Source: Cephalotus follicularis (Eukaryota; Streptophyta; Magnoliopsida; Oxalidales; Cephalotaceae). From it: 64,000 nt of DNA. The DNA lies in assembly GCA_001972305.1 (NCBI GenBank), contig BDDD01000901.1, positions 372,001-436,000 on the forward strand. Direction: 5' to 3'. The position numbers and the translations under genes are program-made. Shown here piece after piece: positions 1 to 10,886 of the stretch. The notes beneath the pieces are model-generated. The model did no database searches and had not been told where the DNA came from. It was given only the letters and a program-made list of their open reading frames with translations. Positions within the stretch are counted from its first letter, which is position 1; each line of letters begins with the position of its first letter.

Positions 1-416
1 TAATCCCGGTTTACTGTTATGACTTAGCCGGGTGAGGACAAAGGCTAACCCCCTACTTCACAGATTGATGCAGCGGACTGTTGGATTGGCACGGACGAAG
101 ATCAAGTTGTTGTATTCTTGATTCTGTTTATCCTCCTGTTTTGTTTGAACCCTTGTGGATTATGGTTGTTTCTGAAGGAATTTTATATTGTACTGTACTT
201 CACGCTCCGTTTTATGGGCGATTATCTGTGATAACTTGTATTATGTAGCGTGCGGTATGGGACGCACGTTACGAGTTTACGGCATATGTTTTGAGATGCT
301 TCCGCAACTGTTATGCTTGGAAAAGTTTTAAATTTTACGGTTTTTACATGAGCTGTATTTTATGTTAATTGCCTTTACCGCTTTAAAGTCGCGTTTTCCA
401 TAAACGGGGTGTGACA
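1..416 (+). mobile_element. 3' end of a Gypsy-type LTR (5' part outside the window)
   Basis: The segment ends in GGGGTGTGACA, the usual end of plant Gypsy-type LTRs. It resembles the last part of the LTR at 41154-46417: both contain a stretch reading GAGGACAA...GCTAACCCC, then a short stretch with 'GATGCTTCCGC'/'AATGCTTCCGC', then the same terminus. The start lies left of the window, so neither a TSD nor solo-LTR status can be judged. No coding sequence is visible. Confidence 0.6.
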
Positions 417-1226
417 TGGTGCTTCTTGCACCCTATTTGTATTTAATGGATTGGAGTCTTTATACTCATCCTATTTGTATTTGATATGTATACATATTTG
501 TTTTATTATTCTGGTCATTATATTTGTTTTTCAAAAGTATGGGTCCACTATAATCATGAACCACACATTTTACTTTAAGCATCACCACCCAACACCCATC
601 CTTCAAAAATCTCTAGCTCCACCCATAGCCGCTCAATGAGATATCTTTGTCTCCTTGTCCCTACTTAACTAAACAGCACATATACTAACATACTCTAACT
701 ACTGCACTACAGGTACTGACTCCTACACTTAGACCAAAACACAAAAGCACAAACTCTTCTCCTCCTCTCCTTGCAGTGTCAAAGTGACCAAGGGAAGAAG
801 ATGAAGCTTTGAAGCTTCTTTCACTTGCATCTCTTACACCACACAACACCATTGAAGCTTGCTCAAAACCGATGGATTTAGACTTAAGTCTAATCTTCAA
901 TTTTTGTTGTTTCAACACACATTAAGCTCCAAGAGTTTTGGTAGAGTTTCTCTACCTAAAATAATACTAATTATGCCTATTAATACTTCTATAATTGATT
1001 GTTTGAGATAATTAGTTGTGGATTGGTTTATTAGCATTTTTAGGCTAATTGTGATTTATAATCTAGAAATGAACCTGGGGTAAAATCATTGAAACAAATG
1101 ATTCCCACGTGTTTTATGGACCCTAAAACACTTATATGAACTTCTAAATATGGCAGAAAACAACTTGGTAAAGATTTGGATTGAAAATTGGTTTTAAAAC
1201 TCATCATGTAAATGTTACAGTGTTGT

Positions 1227-1510
1227 TTAAGCGTTGACGCTTTACCTAGAAGCATCACCGCTTAGCGCAGCTAATACTTGGAATTCATATGAATCCGATC
1301 AAAACGTTGGCGCTTTGATGTTAAGCATCATCACATAACCTAGCTTCGTTTTGGTGCAATGCGCTATCGACACTTGCTAAGCATGGATACAAGGCGCTGA
1401 CATGCAAAGCGTCGCTGCTTAGATTAACTGTCGCCGCATAGTACACCTTTGATAGAATTGGATTTAAGACCCAAAGCGTCGCCGCTTAGTACGAAGGCGC
1501 CGCCGCTTAA
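1227..1510. repeat. Phased dyad array, AAGCGTCGACGCTT type
   Basis: Imperfect 16-bp dyads such as TAAGCGTTGACGCTTT followed by GAAGCATCACCGCTTA, and AAAGCGTCGCCGCTTA followed by AAGGCGCCGCCGCTTA. In three readable pairs the gap between the 16-bp units is 5 bp, giving 21 bp between centres. Many copies show TG or CA in place of CG, as expected for deamination of methylated CpG. Confidence 0.7.
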
Positions 1511-3612
1511 GGCTCTGTTTCATACAAATTAAACTATTTTCAATCCTTTTCCAAAAAACTACTTGATCGGATCGATTCTTGAGATCACTCAAGCCTTTTC
1601 AACTGTTTTCTCTCTGGTTAGCCAGGTCATGTTGATCTCTCTGCAAATCAATTGATTGTGTACCACTTTTGATTGACACATTTGGCTAACCGACCCACCG
1701 ATCACTAGATTTCTTGACTAACTATTTGAACCACAATATTGTCATCGACCAACCCGTAGTATTGAACGATGGAATAATCGTGTTGAGGATAGAATGACTG
1801 ATTGAGGCCATAGACACAATAGTGATTCTCTAGTCGGGTTCGCATAGTGTTCATACCGATTAGACATCCGTTGTTTGGTGGTTAATGATATTGTCACTAA
1901 CTATTATTAAATTTGATTGTTTGATTAACTACAACCATAGGTGCTTAGCGATTTCTAATTGGGTTGACCATAAGAGGACTTTATGTCTATCTGTTCCCTC
2001 AGATAGATCTTTGTCGTCTATTAGCTTTTACCATGAATATGTATTTGATTTATATTTATTTGATTGTTCCTATTAGAGCTACCTCATGGCACTAGTCGGG
2101 ATGGGAAATGATCGTTTTACCATCTACTCTCCCAGATTGGATCGCCACTAGCCTTCGGGCGATAATACTACTTGAATAGCCTACGGGCAAAACTACCACC
2201 CTCCGGTAGCACTTACTACCATGAACACCCTTGACGACACTCACCATTGCGTACACGATGGTTCGCCATCAATGATGCACTTACCACCACGTATGCACAC
2301 AAGTAACACTTACTACTATATATGTGCTCAGTCGACACTTACCATTGAGTTCGTACTTAGCAAGCGCTTACTACTAAAAGGACATAGTGGGTTTAATCTA
2401 TCGAGTTAAATCTACTGGGCCGATCTAGATGTCCTCTCCATAAGATTACCCTCCGGGGGTTAGATTGCCACTTGATATTGACTGGACTAACTTGATCGGA
2501 CTTGTACAGATTTGCGATCACACGCTCTATATAGGATTAACTTGATTTGGTTGGACTTGATCTGATTTGATGTGATGTGAGTGTACTCGTACTCCACTAT
2601 TGATTATCTGTTAGATGATTGATAGGACTGATGATATTAGATTCCACTCTTATACACCGGTATGGGACGATTGTATACGACTGGTAGATCACAATTGTCA
2701 TTCATCCATATTATATGTCATACATCATTACTATACACGTATACTTAACACTATTCATTTACACATTATATAATAATGCATACATGTATATAGCATAATA
2801 TGCGCATGAGGATGTATCTATTTGGTACTATGAGTAACCCCTCCTTCGAGATGGGGGATCTATGCGTTTTTAGGTAACATAGTACGAACAAGTTCTCGAG
2901 GGGATTTCTAGTTCCTCTTTCCATAAGTAGACTTTGAGACAGTAATGACCAAACCTTGTGCTTATCTCTTATGCTTTGTTTTACGATATGTATTGTATTA
3001 CATTGCATTTGGACCAAGTGATGTACTTTTCTTTCGGATTGTAATAATTAAGGAGCTTCTTGTATTACATTTGAGTTCATGATACATGCTTGTAATAAAG
3101 TTTTTAATTTATTTTGCTTTTTCAATATGGTATCCATGCCCGACTACTGTATATTATTTGCACATGACAAGACATGCAGTGTGACGACTCGTCCCTCAGG
3201 ATAGCCACCTCGAACGAATCGCCTGACATGAATGAGGAATTTCCAATCTCCTCTAAGCCAAAAATAGTGCCAAAACAACGCCAAAACACATGGCAGGGAA
3301 GAAACAAAGAAGAAATGGCAAAACTGTAAATAAGTCTTACATAAAACCATTCCAAAAACTCACCGTTTAACTAAAGGAAACACGCACCACAACCACTGCC
3401 CAAATGCACCGTTCCACTAAAGGAACATACCAGGGGAGGGAGCCAGGGCAGAGAACGCAAAACTATGTCTTGACTGGGGTCCCAGGCAGGGGATGCCAAC
3501 ATCATAAGACATAACACGACAAACACAAGCCAGGCATGCACCACGATCCTAAGACATGTCTTCCCCGGACGAGCCATCCTCGGGCATGTCCTCATTGGAC
3601 GACTGACCATCG

Positions 3613-3745
3613 ACATGTCCTCCCCGGGCATGACCTCCCCGGGCATTTTCTCCCCGGGCATGACCTCCCTGGGCATGGCTTCCTCGGGCATAGCCTCCCC
3701 GGGCATGTAATCCCCGGGCATGTCCTCCTCGGGCATGTCCTTCCT
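3613..3745. repeat. 15-bp minisatellite with CCCGGG core
   Basis: Tandem copies of about 15 bp, consensus CCTCCCCGGGCATGA, each with a CCCGGG palindrome. Because 15 is a multiple of three, all frames stay open on both strands and give false pentapeptide-repeat proteins (MPGE-like on minus, LPGH-like on plus). The related solo LTR carries the same array at about 22980-23060 with fewer copies. Confidence 0.8.
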
Positions 3746-4580
3746 GGACAGCACGTTCTCCTCGGACGTCTCCTCGGACAACATGTTCTCCTCGGAAAAA
3801 GCCCGACGACAATGCCAAATCACAACATAAACCATCCCAGCACCAACCCTGAGGTCAGGACATGAGCCCGACAGGTTGACCCCCGCCCCGGGGAGATCCC
3901 CCATCCTGCCCGACCTCGGGTAACCTTCTCGATAAACAAGCAAAAGATCATACCATAACGTATCAGGTAAAAGCATGAAATCACTTCATTAACACAATAA
4001 ATCATCAAGAGAACACATCATATAATCATTTCAAAAATATATATATCATGTTCACAAAATATCATCCCCTGTCCAAAAGCCAGGGACCCATACAAAATAA
4101 TATCAAATCCTCCCCAGGCCAAGGACCATACAACAAAAGAATAAAACCCATATGCCCCCATGAATGCATGCAAGGACGAGCCCGTGACGCCGGCTGCTCT
4201 GCACATCCCCACGCAGACTACCTTGTCAACCCAAAAGACTGCCCTGGCAGCCACAGCAGCTTCCTCTGCAAAACAACTGGGAGGGGATTAGTCCAAATGA
4301 CTAGTGAGCAAGAACAAGCATTCTCCAGTGCATCCGCAACCACTGGATGCACAAGGAAAAAGATATATAAACAAGCCCCACTGGGCAAACAGAACAAGTC
4401 AAGAGATAAACAAAAGGAGCACAAACTCAGCAATATTACAAGGCTCCACTCCTCGGAGTCTGCCAAAGGAAAAGAGAGTCAAACATCAATAAGTATAAGA
4501 GTCCAACGAAGGATAACATCACAAGTAAAACAATTGTGCCCAAGATAAACAAGAGAAGAGGGACAACACCACAATATCCC

Positions 4581-4816
4581 GTGGTCAGCCGCCATACCAG
4601 GAAAAACACACACATCTATCCAGGCCTCGCCTGCTAGAATCTATCCGGACCTCGTCCGCTAATATCCATCCGGGCCTTGCCCTCTATCCACCATAGTAGC
4701 CGTGGTCTGCCGCCATACCAGGCCAAACACATACACACACACCTCCTATCCATGCCTCGCCTGCTAGAATCTATCCGGACCTCGTTCGCTAGTATCTATC
4801 CGGGCCTTGCCCGCTA
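4581..4816. repeat. About 121-bp tandem duplication in solo LTR
   Basis: The block beginning GTGGTCAGCCGCCATACC recurs about 121 bp later as GTGGTCTGCCGCCATACC. Each block includes short sub-repeats around CTATCCGGACCTCG and CATCCGGGCCTTGCC. The sister LTR at 22541-25158 has an equivalent, differently expanded block near 23880-24190. Confidence 0.65.
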
Positions 4817-5558
4817 ACCCCAACCAAATGGGAAGGGACGGAGCACTCCCATGCACTCACACTCAGCATACCATCATAGACAATAGTACATCGCAGATCA
4901 AGGTCTAGAACCCGGGGGCAGTTCCCACATAGCCTCCCATCATAGACAATGAGAAAACTAAGAAGAGTTGATCCTCGGACGTACCCTTTACCACCGACCA
5001 AACCCATGCATCCCATCCGCACATCCCAGTGCATCCCACATAATAGAGGAACCAAGAACAAAAGGAGAGATCATCTGACACAAACAACAACCATCAGAGG
5101 AACAACATACATTCAACCCAAGAACCATCCGAGCTCTCATGCTCTGCCAAGAACAGGATAACAACATAAACAAGTGTAACAGGGATCCAAATCCCACAGA
5201 AAACGTTCAACCAGAGGATAACAACAGGCACACGAAATATCAAGTAAAAGAAAGAAGAGAATATCCCACTCATAAATCGCCTCAAGCTACTATCGACCAA
5301 CCCCAAGATGCTCTGTCACAGCAACAGGTTCCTCGTCTGCAAGCTAACACACATCAGATCAAGTAGAAGACATCACACATGCATGAACAAAAAACACAAC
5401 CAGCCAAACCAGGCTATCATCCTCCTCCTCGACCCCAGCACAACATGCCATCACACAACACAAACCAGGGAAGAGGAGAGCTCACCTTCACATCTCAAAA
5501 GCAAAAGAGAGCAACCAAAACGCTCATAGAAGAAAGGAAAGAAGAAGAAGAAGAAACC

Positions 5559-5560
<2 letters not shown>

Positions 5561-5607
<47 letters not shown>
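5561..5607. repeat. (CT)n microsatellite
   Basis: An uninterrupted CT dinucleotide run of 47 bases inside the solo LTR. On the opposite strand this is a GA tract near the TGTAATACCCC end of the LTR. The sister copy near 24880-24920 has only a degenerate pyrimidine-rich stretch. Confidence 0.9.
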
Positions 5608-5610
<3 letters not shown>

Positions 5611-5881
5611 ACCTAACTCCACTAACCAAGAAAGCACTGTCAGCCCACTTACCAACTCCCACAATTCTTATCCCAATGCAACCTTGGGAACAACAAGCTT
5701 CCTCAAGAACCTAACCATTAAATCAATATAATAACCCAAACCATCCTTGTCCACATGTTTTAAATTAAGCCACTATTCACACTTAAGTCCTTTCTATATG
5801 CCAAACAAGGCCTTAAGTTATAATCCTCTAAAAATAGGTACGGGGTATTACATGCAGGCCCTCTGGGCTCGGGACGTCGCA

Positions 5882-5896
5882 TTCGGTATCAAAGAT
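5882..5896 (+). other. Primer-binding-site-like sequence of truncated Gypsy-type element
   Basis: TTCGGTATCAAAG follows the LTR end directly. It matches the PBS position of the Gypsy gag-only element (TTGGTATCAAAG at 33310) and resembles the common initiator-Met PBS TGGTATCAGAG. It defines the LTR/internal border of the element that begins at 417. Confidence 0.5.
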
Positions 5897-5965
5897 ATAT
5901 GTCAGTCTGCTAGGTCAAATATTAAACAGCAGCAATAAATTATTTGAACGTTCCTTGCTATGAAT

Positions 5966-6615
5966 CTAACATATCTCCTTAATGCATAGAAGAAGGATGA
6001 CGGGGGCCTTTGACTTATTAGTGTCAAAGTTTGGCTCAACTGTTCTGAACATAGAGACCAACTCAGGAAGAGTAGCTTGTATTTTATTCATATGAAAATT
6101 CACAATGAACTGTGAGAACGTATGAGGGAGGGATGCCAGGATTAGATATATGTAAAGATCATTGTCCATGACAAAACCTAATTGAGCTAGCTGTTCAATC
6201 AAGTCAATCATCTTCAGTCCATAATCATGAATTGAAGCTCTCTTGGCCATATGTAGCTTGAAAATCTTGCGTGAAATGTTGAACCTCTGAGTCCTAGATT
6301 CAGCCCCATACATCTCTTGTAAATGGAGAAGTGCAGCGGAAAGGGTCTCCATCTTATCATGCTGGCGTTGCAGCTCTGGTGTCATGCCCAAAAAGGCTAG
6401 GCATTGAGCTTGCTCGTCGTCTTCTAGCCATTTGGTAGCCTGCCTGACTCCTCAGTTATAGGATCTTCACCCAGTAAATGAGGCACACCGATCATAACAT
6501 ACGCCATTTTATTGGATGTAAGTACGATATTTAAATTGCATTGCCAATCTATGACGTTTGGTCCTTCGAGTTTGTTGGTTTCGAGAATACCTGCCATTGT
6601 AGAATTAAGAGTCAT
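5966..6615 (-). pseudogene. Copia gag relic (UBN2-like), frameshifted
   Basis: Translation on the minus strand from an ATG at about 6615 gives a Copia gag N-terminus with GILETNKLEGPNVIDW, the usual start motif of plant Copia gag. After a frameshift near 6420 it continues with LPHTFSQFIVNFHMNK and related UBN2-type gag sequence, and stops at 5966. There is no zinc knuckle, protease or pol downstream: the sequence is cut off at the junction with the Gypsy-type LTR remnant. Capsid function is inferred from family resemblance. It is a dead fragment. Confidence 0.65.
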
Positions 6616-7319
6616 ATCTACCAACCTAAGATAAAGAAACAAAAGAAAGAATTAGCATCTATTCCAATTTTTATAAGACTACCATAACACTTGCTCTTTA
6701 GTGTTTATGGTTCCTCCCACTATTCTAATCGTATTTCATACCCTCATATGAAATTCGGAAGGTCTAACCTCCTAGCGGGGATTGAAATCCATTGCAACAC
6801 ATTATGACCATAGCTTTAGCATGTCAAACCGTAATATATTCAATGGGTAGGCTTTCTCGTCAATTTGTATCCATTGTAAGATCCAATCATGGGTTTCGGC
6901 CTCTCATTTCAATATGGTCTCAGTTTTGGCGTGATGAACCATTAGAATTGGGTAAGTCAATCACCCATAATTTTTAGTAGAAGGAGCCCGTTTTAGCACC
7001 TCACATGTTTGCATGTCAAAGTGATAAGCCATGGCTATCCCCTGTGATTCCAAGCATCAACATTGACATGGCATCCAACAGGTTGAAGATGTCAGCTTTG
7101 GCATGACAACCACCAACCCATTCATGCCACTCAAAGAAATTTGTGGAAGGCCACGTCAGTTCACGTGGTTGTGATACTGGCGTTCAAACTTATTATTTGA
7201 ATTGGAGGGCATTTGAGGTCTCAAGTTTTATTGCATTACCAAACCTTTATTAATACATTGTTTATATTAGTCAATGATAATTAATTACGGCTTAGCATGT
7301 TTTACATGTTTGGACCATC
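6616..7319. other. Unassigned flank of the Copia relic
   Basis: AT-rich sequence without a credible gene. It lies where the 5' UTR or LTR of the Copia gag relic (5966-6615, minus strand) would be, but no LTR pair or PBS could be recognised. It continues beyond the inserted Sirevirus at 21197, as shown by the CATCT duplication at 7320-7324 and 21192-21196. Confidence 0.4.
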
Positions 7320-7324
7320 CATCT

Positions 7325-8746
7325 TGAATATACTACAGGGGGGGGTGAATTGTAGTATTAACTAATTTTATTTACTTTTTTTAATTTAATCAAATTTAAG
7401 CAATGAACACAAATTAAATATGCAATCCACAATAAACAAATAAAGTAATTTGCAGAGAAAGGGTTAGAGAGATGCAAACGGATTTTATAGTGGTTCGGCA
7501 AAAGTCGTGCCTACGTCCACTTTCCCAAGGTCCTCCTTGAGTTTCCACTAGTGTTCCACCAGAACACAATCTCCGAATATCTTTACGGTGGCTATTCGGT
7601 GCACCTTACAAATTTTTGTGATTGACCTCAATCACAAGGGTTCACTCCCCTTTCTTCACTTTCGGGTTCACTCCCCTAAGTGTTGATTACAAAAAATGAT
7701 AAGTGTTTTTATGTAACCTCTCTAAGGTTTGATTTGGCTATTTTGATTACAAGAAGTATTTTACTCTCAAAATAGATGAATAAAGCTTGATCATGCTTTG
7801 ATATAAAAAATCTGGATTTTTCTCTTGATTTTTGCTTGAATGATCTTCACTTGTTTTTCTAATTTCTTGTTCTTCTTGTTTTTTTTTCTTTTGCTGACTT
7901 GACTTAATAGAATTTTTGTGTGGACCTTGGGAGTAGTTGCATTCAGCCTTGAGGCTTGTCCTTTTGTCTTGGGAAGTGTAACTTCTGTCTTGGAAGTTGT
8001 TATCACTTCAAACGATGCATTAAAACTTCTGTCAGTAACCAGCGCGACAAAGCGTTGCCACTTAGATGTCTGTTGGATATTTGAATTTTGAAGTTTTGCT
8101 CCAAGCGCTGAAGGTCTTGATCTTGGTGTCGACTGAGTGTCATAAAGCGCTGACGCTTTCTTTTGAGCATCGCCGCTTAGCACATTTCTATTGGCTTCAT
8201 ACATCCCTAGAATTAACCGTTGATGTAGACTTCTTAACCGCTGACGCCTTGTCTTCAAAGCGCTGACGCTTTATTCTGAGCGTTGCCGCTTTGTTCAATT
8301 TAATTTTCCTTCACACATCTCTGGTTTTAACCGCTGATAACTCCCCCTTAACTATTGACACCTTGGATCAAAGCGCTGACGCTTTCTTTTGAGCGCCACC
8401 GCTTAGTGCACTTTGATTGGCATTGGACAACACTAGTTTTAACCGCTGATATGAGGTGCTAAATCGCTGGCGCCTTGCTTCAAAGCACTAACGCTTTATT
8501 TAGGGCGTCGATGGTTTGGGCTTTTTCTCCTTTGCTCCAAATGCTTCAACTGTTGACACTTTTCTCTTGGGCGTCGAAGGTCTCACAAAGCGCTGACGGT
8601 TTCATTGTGACCGTCGATGCTTAAATTTATATCTGTAATTTTCTGTTTTGAGTTTGCAACTTTTATCTTTAACTTGCACAACAAGAAACTTTGTTAAATA
8701 CAAATATGTTATCATGAAAGCATGGATTGAGACATAAATGTCAACA
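7325..8746 (-). mobile_element. 3' LTR of the Sirevirus-like element
   Basis: 1422 bp, TG...CA ended, clearly matching the 5' LTR at 19765-21191 along its length with scattered substitutions and small indels. It is bordered on the left by the target duplication CATCT and on the right by the polypurine tract. The dyad array covers 8047-8623. Confidence 0.9.
8047..8623. repeat. Phased dyad array in 3' LTR
   Basis: Repeated pairs such as AAAGCGCTGACGCTTT, 5 bp, GAGCGTTGCCGCTTTG. The centre-to-centre distance within pairs is 21 bp in every pair I aligned by eye. The 5' LTR carries the matching array at 20512-21069, and differences between the two are mostly CG to TG or CA. Confidence 0.85.
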
Positions 8747-8993
8747 ATCTCCCCATTTTTTATGATGAAAAAATTTGCTACATTTTAAACAAAATTATAC
8801 AAGTTAAAAGAACATAATAAGAATGCATAAGTTAAACATAGCATATAACTCAAAACTCCCCCTTAATCCTTTAACTCCCCCTTAGTGTGACAAGGGTATT
8901 GTTTTAGCTTTGTCATTGTTTTTAGCTTTGTCATTCTTCCTATATTGTCTTCCTTTCAATCTCCCATTCTTCCCATTTTCTCCCCCTTTTTGT
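8747..8993 (-). other. Polypurine tract and extra PPT-like copies
   Basis: On the minus strand AAAAAATGGGGAGAT directly precedes the 3' LTR start TGTTGACA. Further AAGGGGGAG-type tracts lie at about 8855-8865, 8874-8884 and 8979-8993 (AACAAAAAGGGGGAGA). Multiple PPTs ahead of the 3' LTR are an established hallmark of Sireviruses. Only the tract at the LTR edge is needed for plus-strand priming. Confidence 0.75.
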
Positions 8994-9405
8994 TATCATT
9001 TCAAACAGGTATAACTATAACATAAGATCTAACTATTATTTCGACATGTATCATAACCATTAAATATCAAACCATTCATGATCATCAAACTATCATTTCG
9101 ACAAATATCACAATTGCAATTGATACAATCATAATCATATCATTAAACACATTCATCTAACAATAACATCCAATTCAAAACATCAAAATTAAAAACATCA
9201 TAAGTTCAAATTGTATAAGGGTATTACAAACTTTGAATTTGTTTTTCAAGAGCTTCAAACATCAAACTTAATAAAATGTTAAAATGAAACATAATCTGTC
9301 AAATGTCAGAAAATGCAAAAATACAATATGAAAATATGAAAGTGCATATGCTCAATCGTCCATTGGAGTGTCTTCATTATCTCCATCCATATCATCGGTG
9401 GCTCC

Positions 9406-10556
9406 TCATTCTTCTCTTTGAGCCTCTTCATTTTCTTCGCTTGAGGATGCTGTGATAAGGCATTCATCGCCAACCATTTCTTTCCGACCAAGCCTTCTCA
9501 CAATCCTCTTTTGCCTTCTTATAAGTGTTTGAACCTCAACCTTTATTTCTTTGACATTTTGAATGAACTCTTCAAGCAAATTTCTTGACAAATTTGGTTC
9601 AGGATTATTCTGAGGCACTTTAGCTTCTTCTCCTTGAACTTCATCCCCTTCTTCTTCTCCACCTTCTTCAACCATTCTATTCGAGTCCTCCTCTCTAGGG
9701 ATCCAAGTCCCTAGCCCCTTATGCTTCTTAAACCCCATTCTACCTAGGGTCCCTTTTCCTAACCTATCTGTACTCTGGAGGGAATGATGCATCTCTCCAC
9801 TTAGATCAACTTCAAAATACATGAGGATTTTTGTGATTATGTTACTATACACTAGCCTAGCATTTTCTCTATCGTGAATTGCTAGCTTATGTTTCAATAT
9901 CAGTTGTGGCACACAAATTTTTTGACCCGTTATTATATGGAACATTGTAAATGCTTCCATATGGGTTATCTCGTCAAAACCACCGACTTTAGTTAGTATA
10001 TGTGTAGCTACCACACGGTGTAAAAACCTATAGTGAAGACTTAGGTTTCTTGAATACATTCGCTGCACAACTTGTGCGTTTTCGCCAAAAAGCAATCGTA
10101 CACATTCCTCCCTATCAAAATTATCATCTACTGGCCAGCCTCTTTGGTTCCAAGCCCTAGTGCCATGATAAGGAATTTCTAAAATGGAGGATAATAAGTC
10201 AAAACTCAAATCAAAACTCCTATTCTTTACTTTAAGTTCTAATTCCCCATCAAAGTTGACAAGCATTTTGACATAAAATTCTTTTATCAACTCAGGATAA
10301 CAGGGCAAATTTAGGGAGAACAGAGGTTCTAAACCTTAGGCATTTAGCCATCCTACAATGGGGAAACCCTCACTATTGCAAAAATCAAAATCTAAAGTAG
10401 TATTTTCCTGTCAAAATAAGCCTCAGGATACCTTATTGCCAGCGGAATCTCCTATGGTGATGATGAGTCAACAATTCCTCTTCTCTTCTTGCGCCCAATA
10501 CTTTTCCTCTTTCTGCTGGGACCTTCTCCAGCCTCAATGTTCTTAGTTCTAGGCAT
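9406..10556 (-). pseudogene. Extra ORF between pol and 3' LTR (plant-transposon-protein-like)
   Basis: An ORF in sense orientation with the element, separate from gag-pol. From an ATG at 10556 the N-terminus is basic (PSRKRKSIGRKKRRG), a likely nuclear-localisation signal. A stop and a frameshift follow within about 150 bp, after which 300 codons (10308-9406) are open. The body resembles the 'putative plant transposon protein' domain seen in many plant retrotransposons (motifs CYPELIKEFYVKML and AFTMFHIITGQKICVPQLI). That match is from memory and needs a profile search. The C-terminus is acidic (EEGGEEEGDEV), then helical and basic. It occupies the slot where Sireviruses can carry an envelope-like gene, but I see no membrane segment, so an envelope role is not supported. 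Function unknown. Confidence 0.6.
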
Positions 10557-10701
10557 ATTTGGTGATTTGGTGTGTTGTAGACACAATTTTTGGAAGAAAA
10601 TCGTTCTAAAATCGTTAGATATGGGTTTTGGGGGTTTAGGGATTTAAAATTTTGCGCTAATAGTCACTGACAAATGAGGGAATCTGTTTTATAACCCGAC
10701 T

Positions 10702-10886
10702 AAAGCGTCGACTCTTTTATTTAAAGCGGTGTCGCTTTGTGGAATTTTAAATTTTGAGCCCTAACTTTTAGTGTTAAAGCATTGACGCTTTTAATTCAGG
10801 CGTCGGCGCTTTGCATATTTTGCAAAACTCTATTTATAAGTGCAGTGTTAAGCGTTGAAGCTTACTTTCCAAGCATCGGCGCTTTG
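10702..10886 (-). promoter_or_regulatory. Dyad array and TATA box upstream of the extra ORF
   Basis: Three dyad pairs of the LTR type (for example AAAGCATTGACGCTTT, 5 bp, then a dyad ending GGCGCTTT), each pair again 21 bp centre to centre. A TATAAATA box lies on the minus strand at 10838-10831, within the array, about 275 bp upstream of the ATG at 10556. The block lies between the RNase H stop (10993) and the extra ORF. This suggests a promoter for the ORF separate from the LTR. Promoter activity is inferred. Confidence 0.5.

Larger units (their letters stand above)
3180..5852. mobile_element. Solo LTR, Gypsy-type (same family as 22541-25158)
   Basis: The unit starts TGTGACGACTCG and ends GGGGTATTACA. 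It is flanked by a perfect 5-bp duplication, TGCAG, at 3175-3179 and 5853-5857. It is 2673 bp long with no PBS, PPT or protein domain, so it is best read as a solo LTR left by LTR-LTR recombination. It contains a 15-bp minisatellite, a roughly 121-bp duplication and a CT microsatellite. Orientation is uncertain because both ends look like Gypsy-type termini. The start on the minus strand, TGTAATACCCC, is slightly the more typical. Confidence 0.85.
417..5881 (+). mobile_element. Broken Gypsy-type 5' LTR, interrupted by a solo LTR
   Basis: Once the insertion at 3180-5852 is removed, the flanks join into one sequence ending GGGACGTCGCA, followed by a primer-binding-site-like TTCGGTATCAAAG. The order of parts matches the LTR at 28097-30493: a promoter-like start, a dyad array (1227-1510), then a stretch near 2800-2860 with 'CCTTCGAGATGGGGGATCTATG' in variant form. 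The 5' end is hidden by the LTR fragment at 1-416. Only about 60 bp of internal sequence follow before an unrelated Copia relic begins. This is a truncated element with no gag or pol left. Confidence 0.6.

Noticed and set aside
3371..3976. 201-codon minus-strand ORF with MPGE/MPRE pentapeptide repeats, and the plus-strand ORF with LPGH repeats at 3536-3865
   Set aside because: Both come from a 15-bp minisatellite inside a solo LTR with a clear target duplication. No start context, domain or conserved frame supports a gene.
5379..5714. 111-codon ORF with a long serine-leucine run
   Set aside because: The run is the translation of the CT microsatellite in the solo LTR.
9406..10308. Extra ORF as an envelope-like protein
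   Set aside because: No signal peptide, membrane segment or coiled-coil surface module is visible, and the N-terminus is strongly basic. Only its position resembles an envelope gene.
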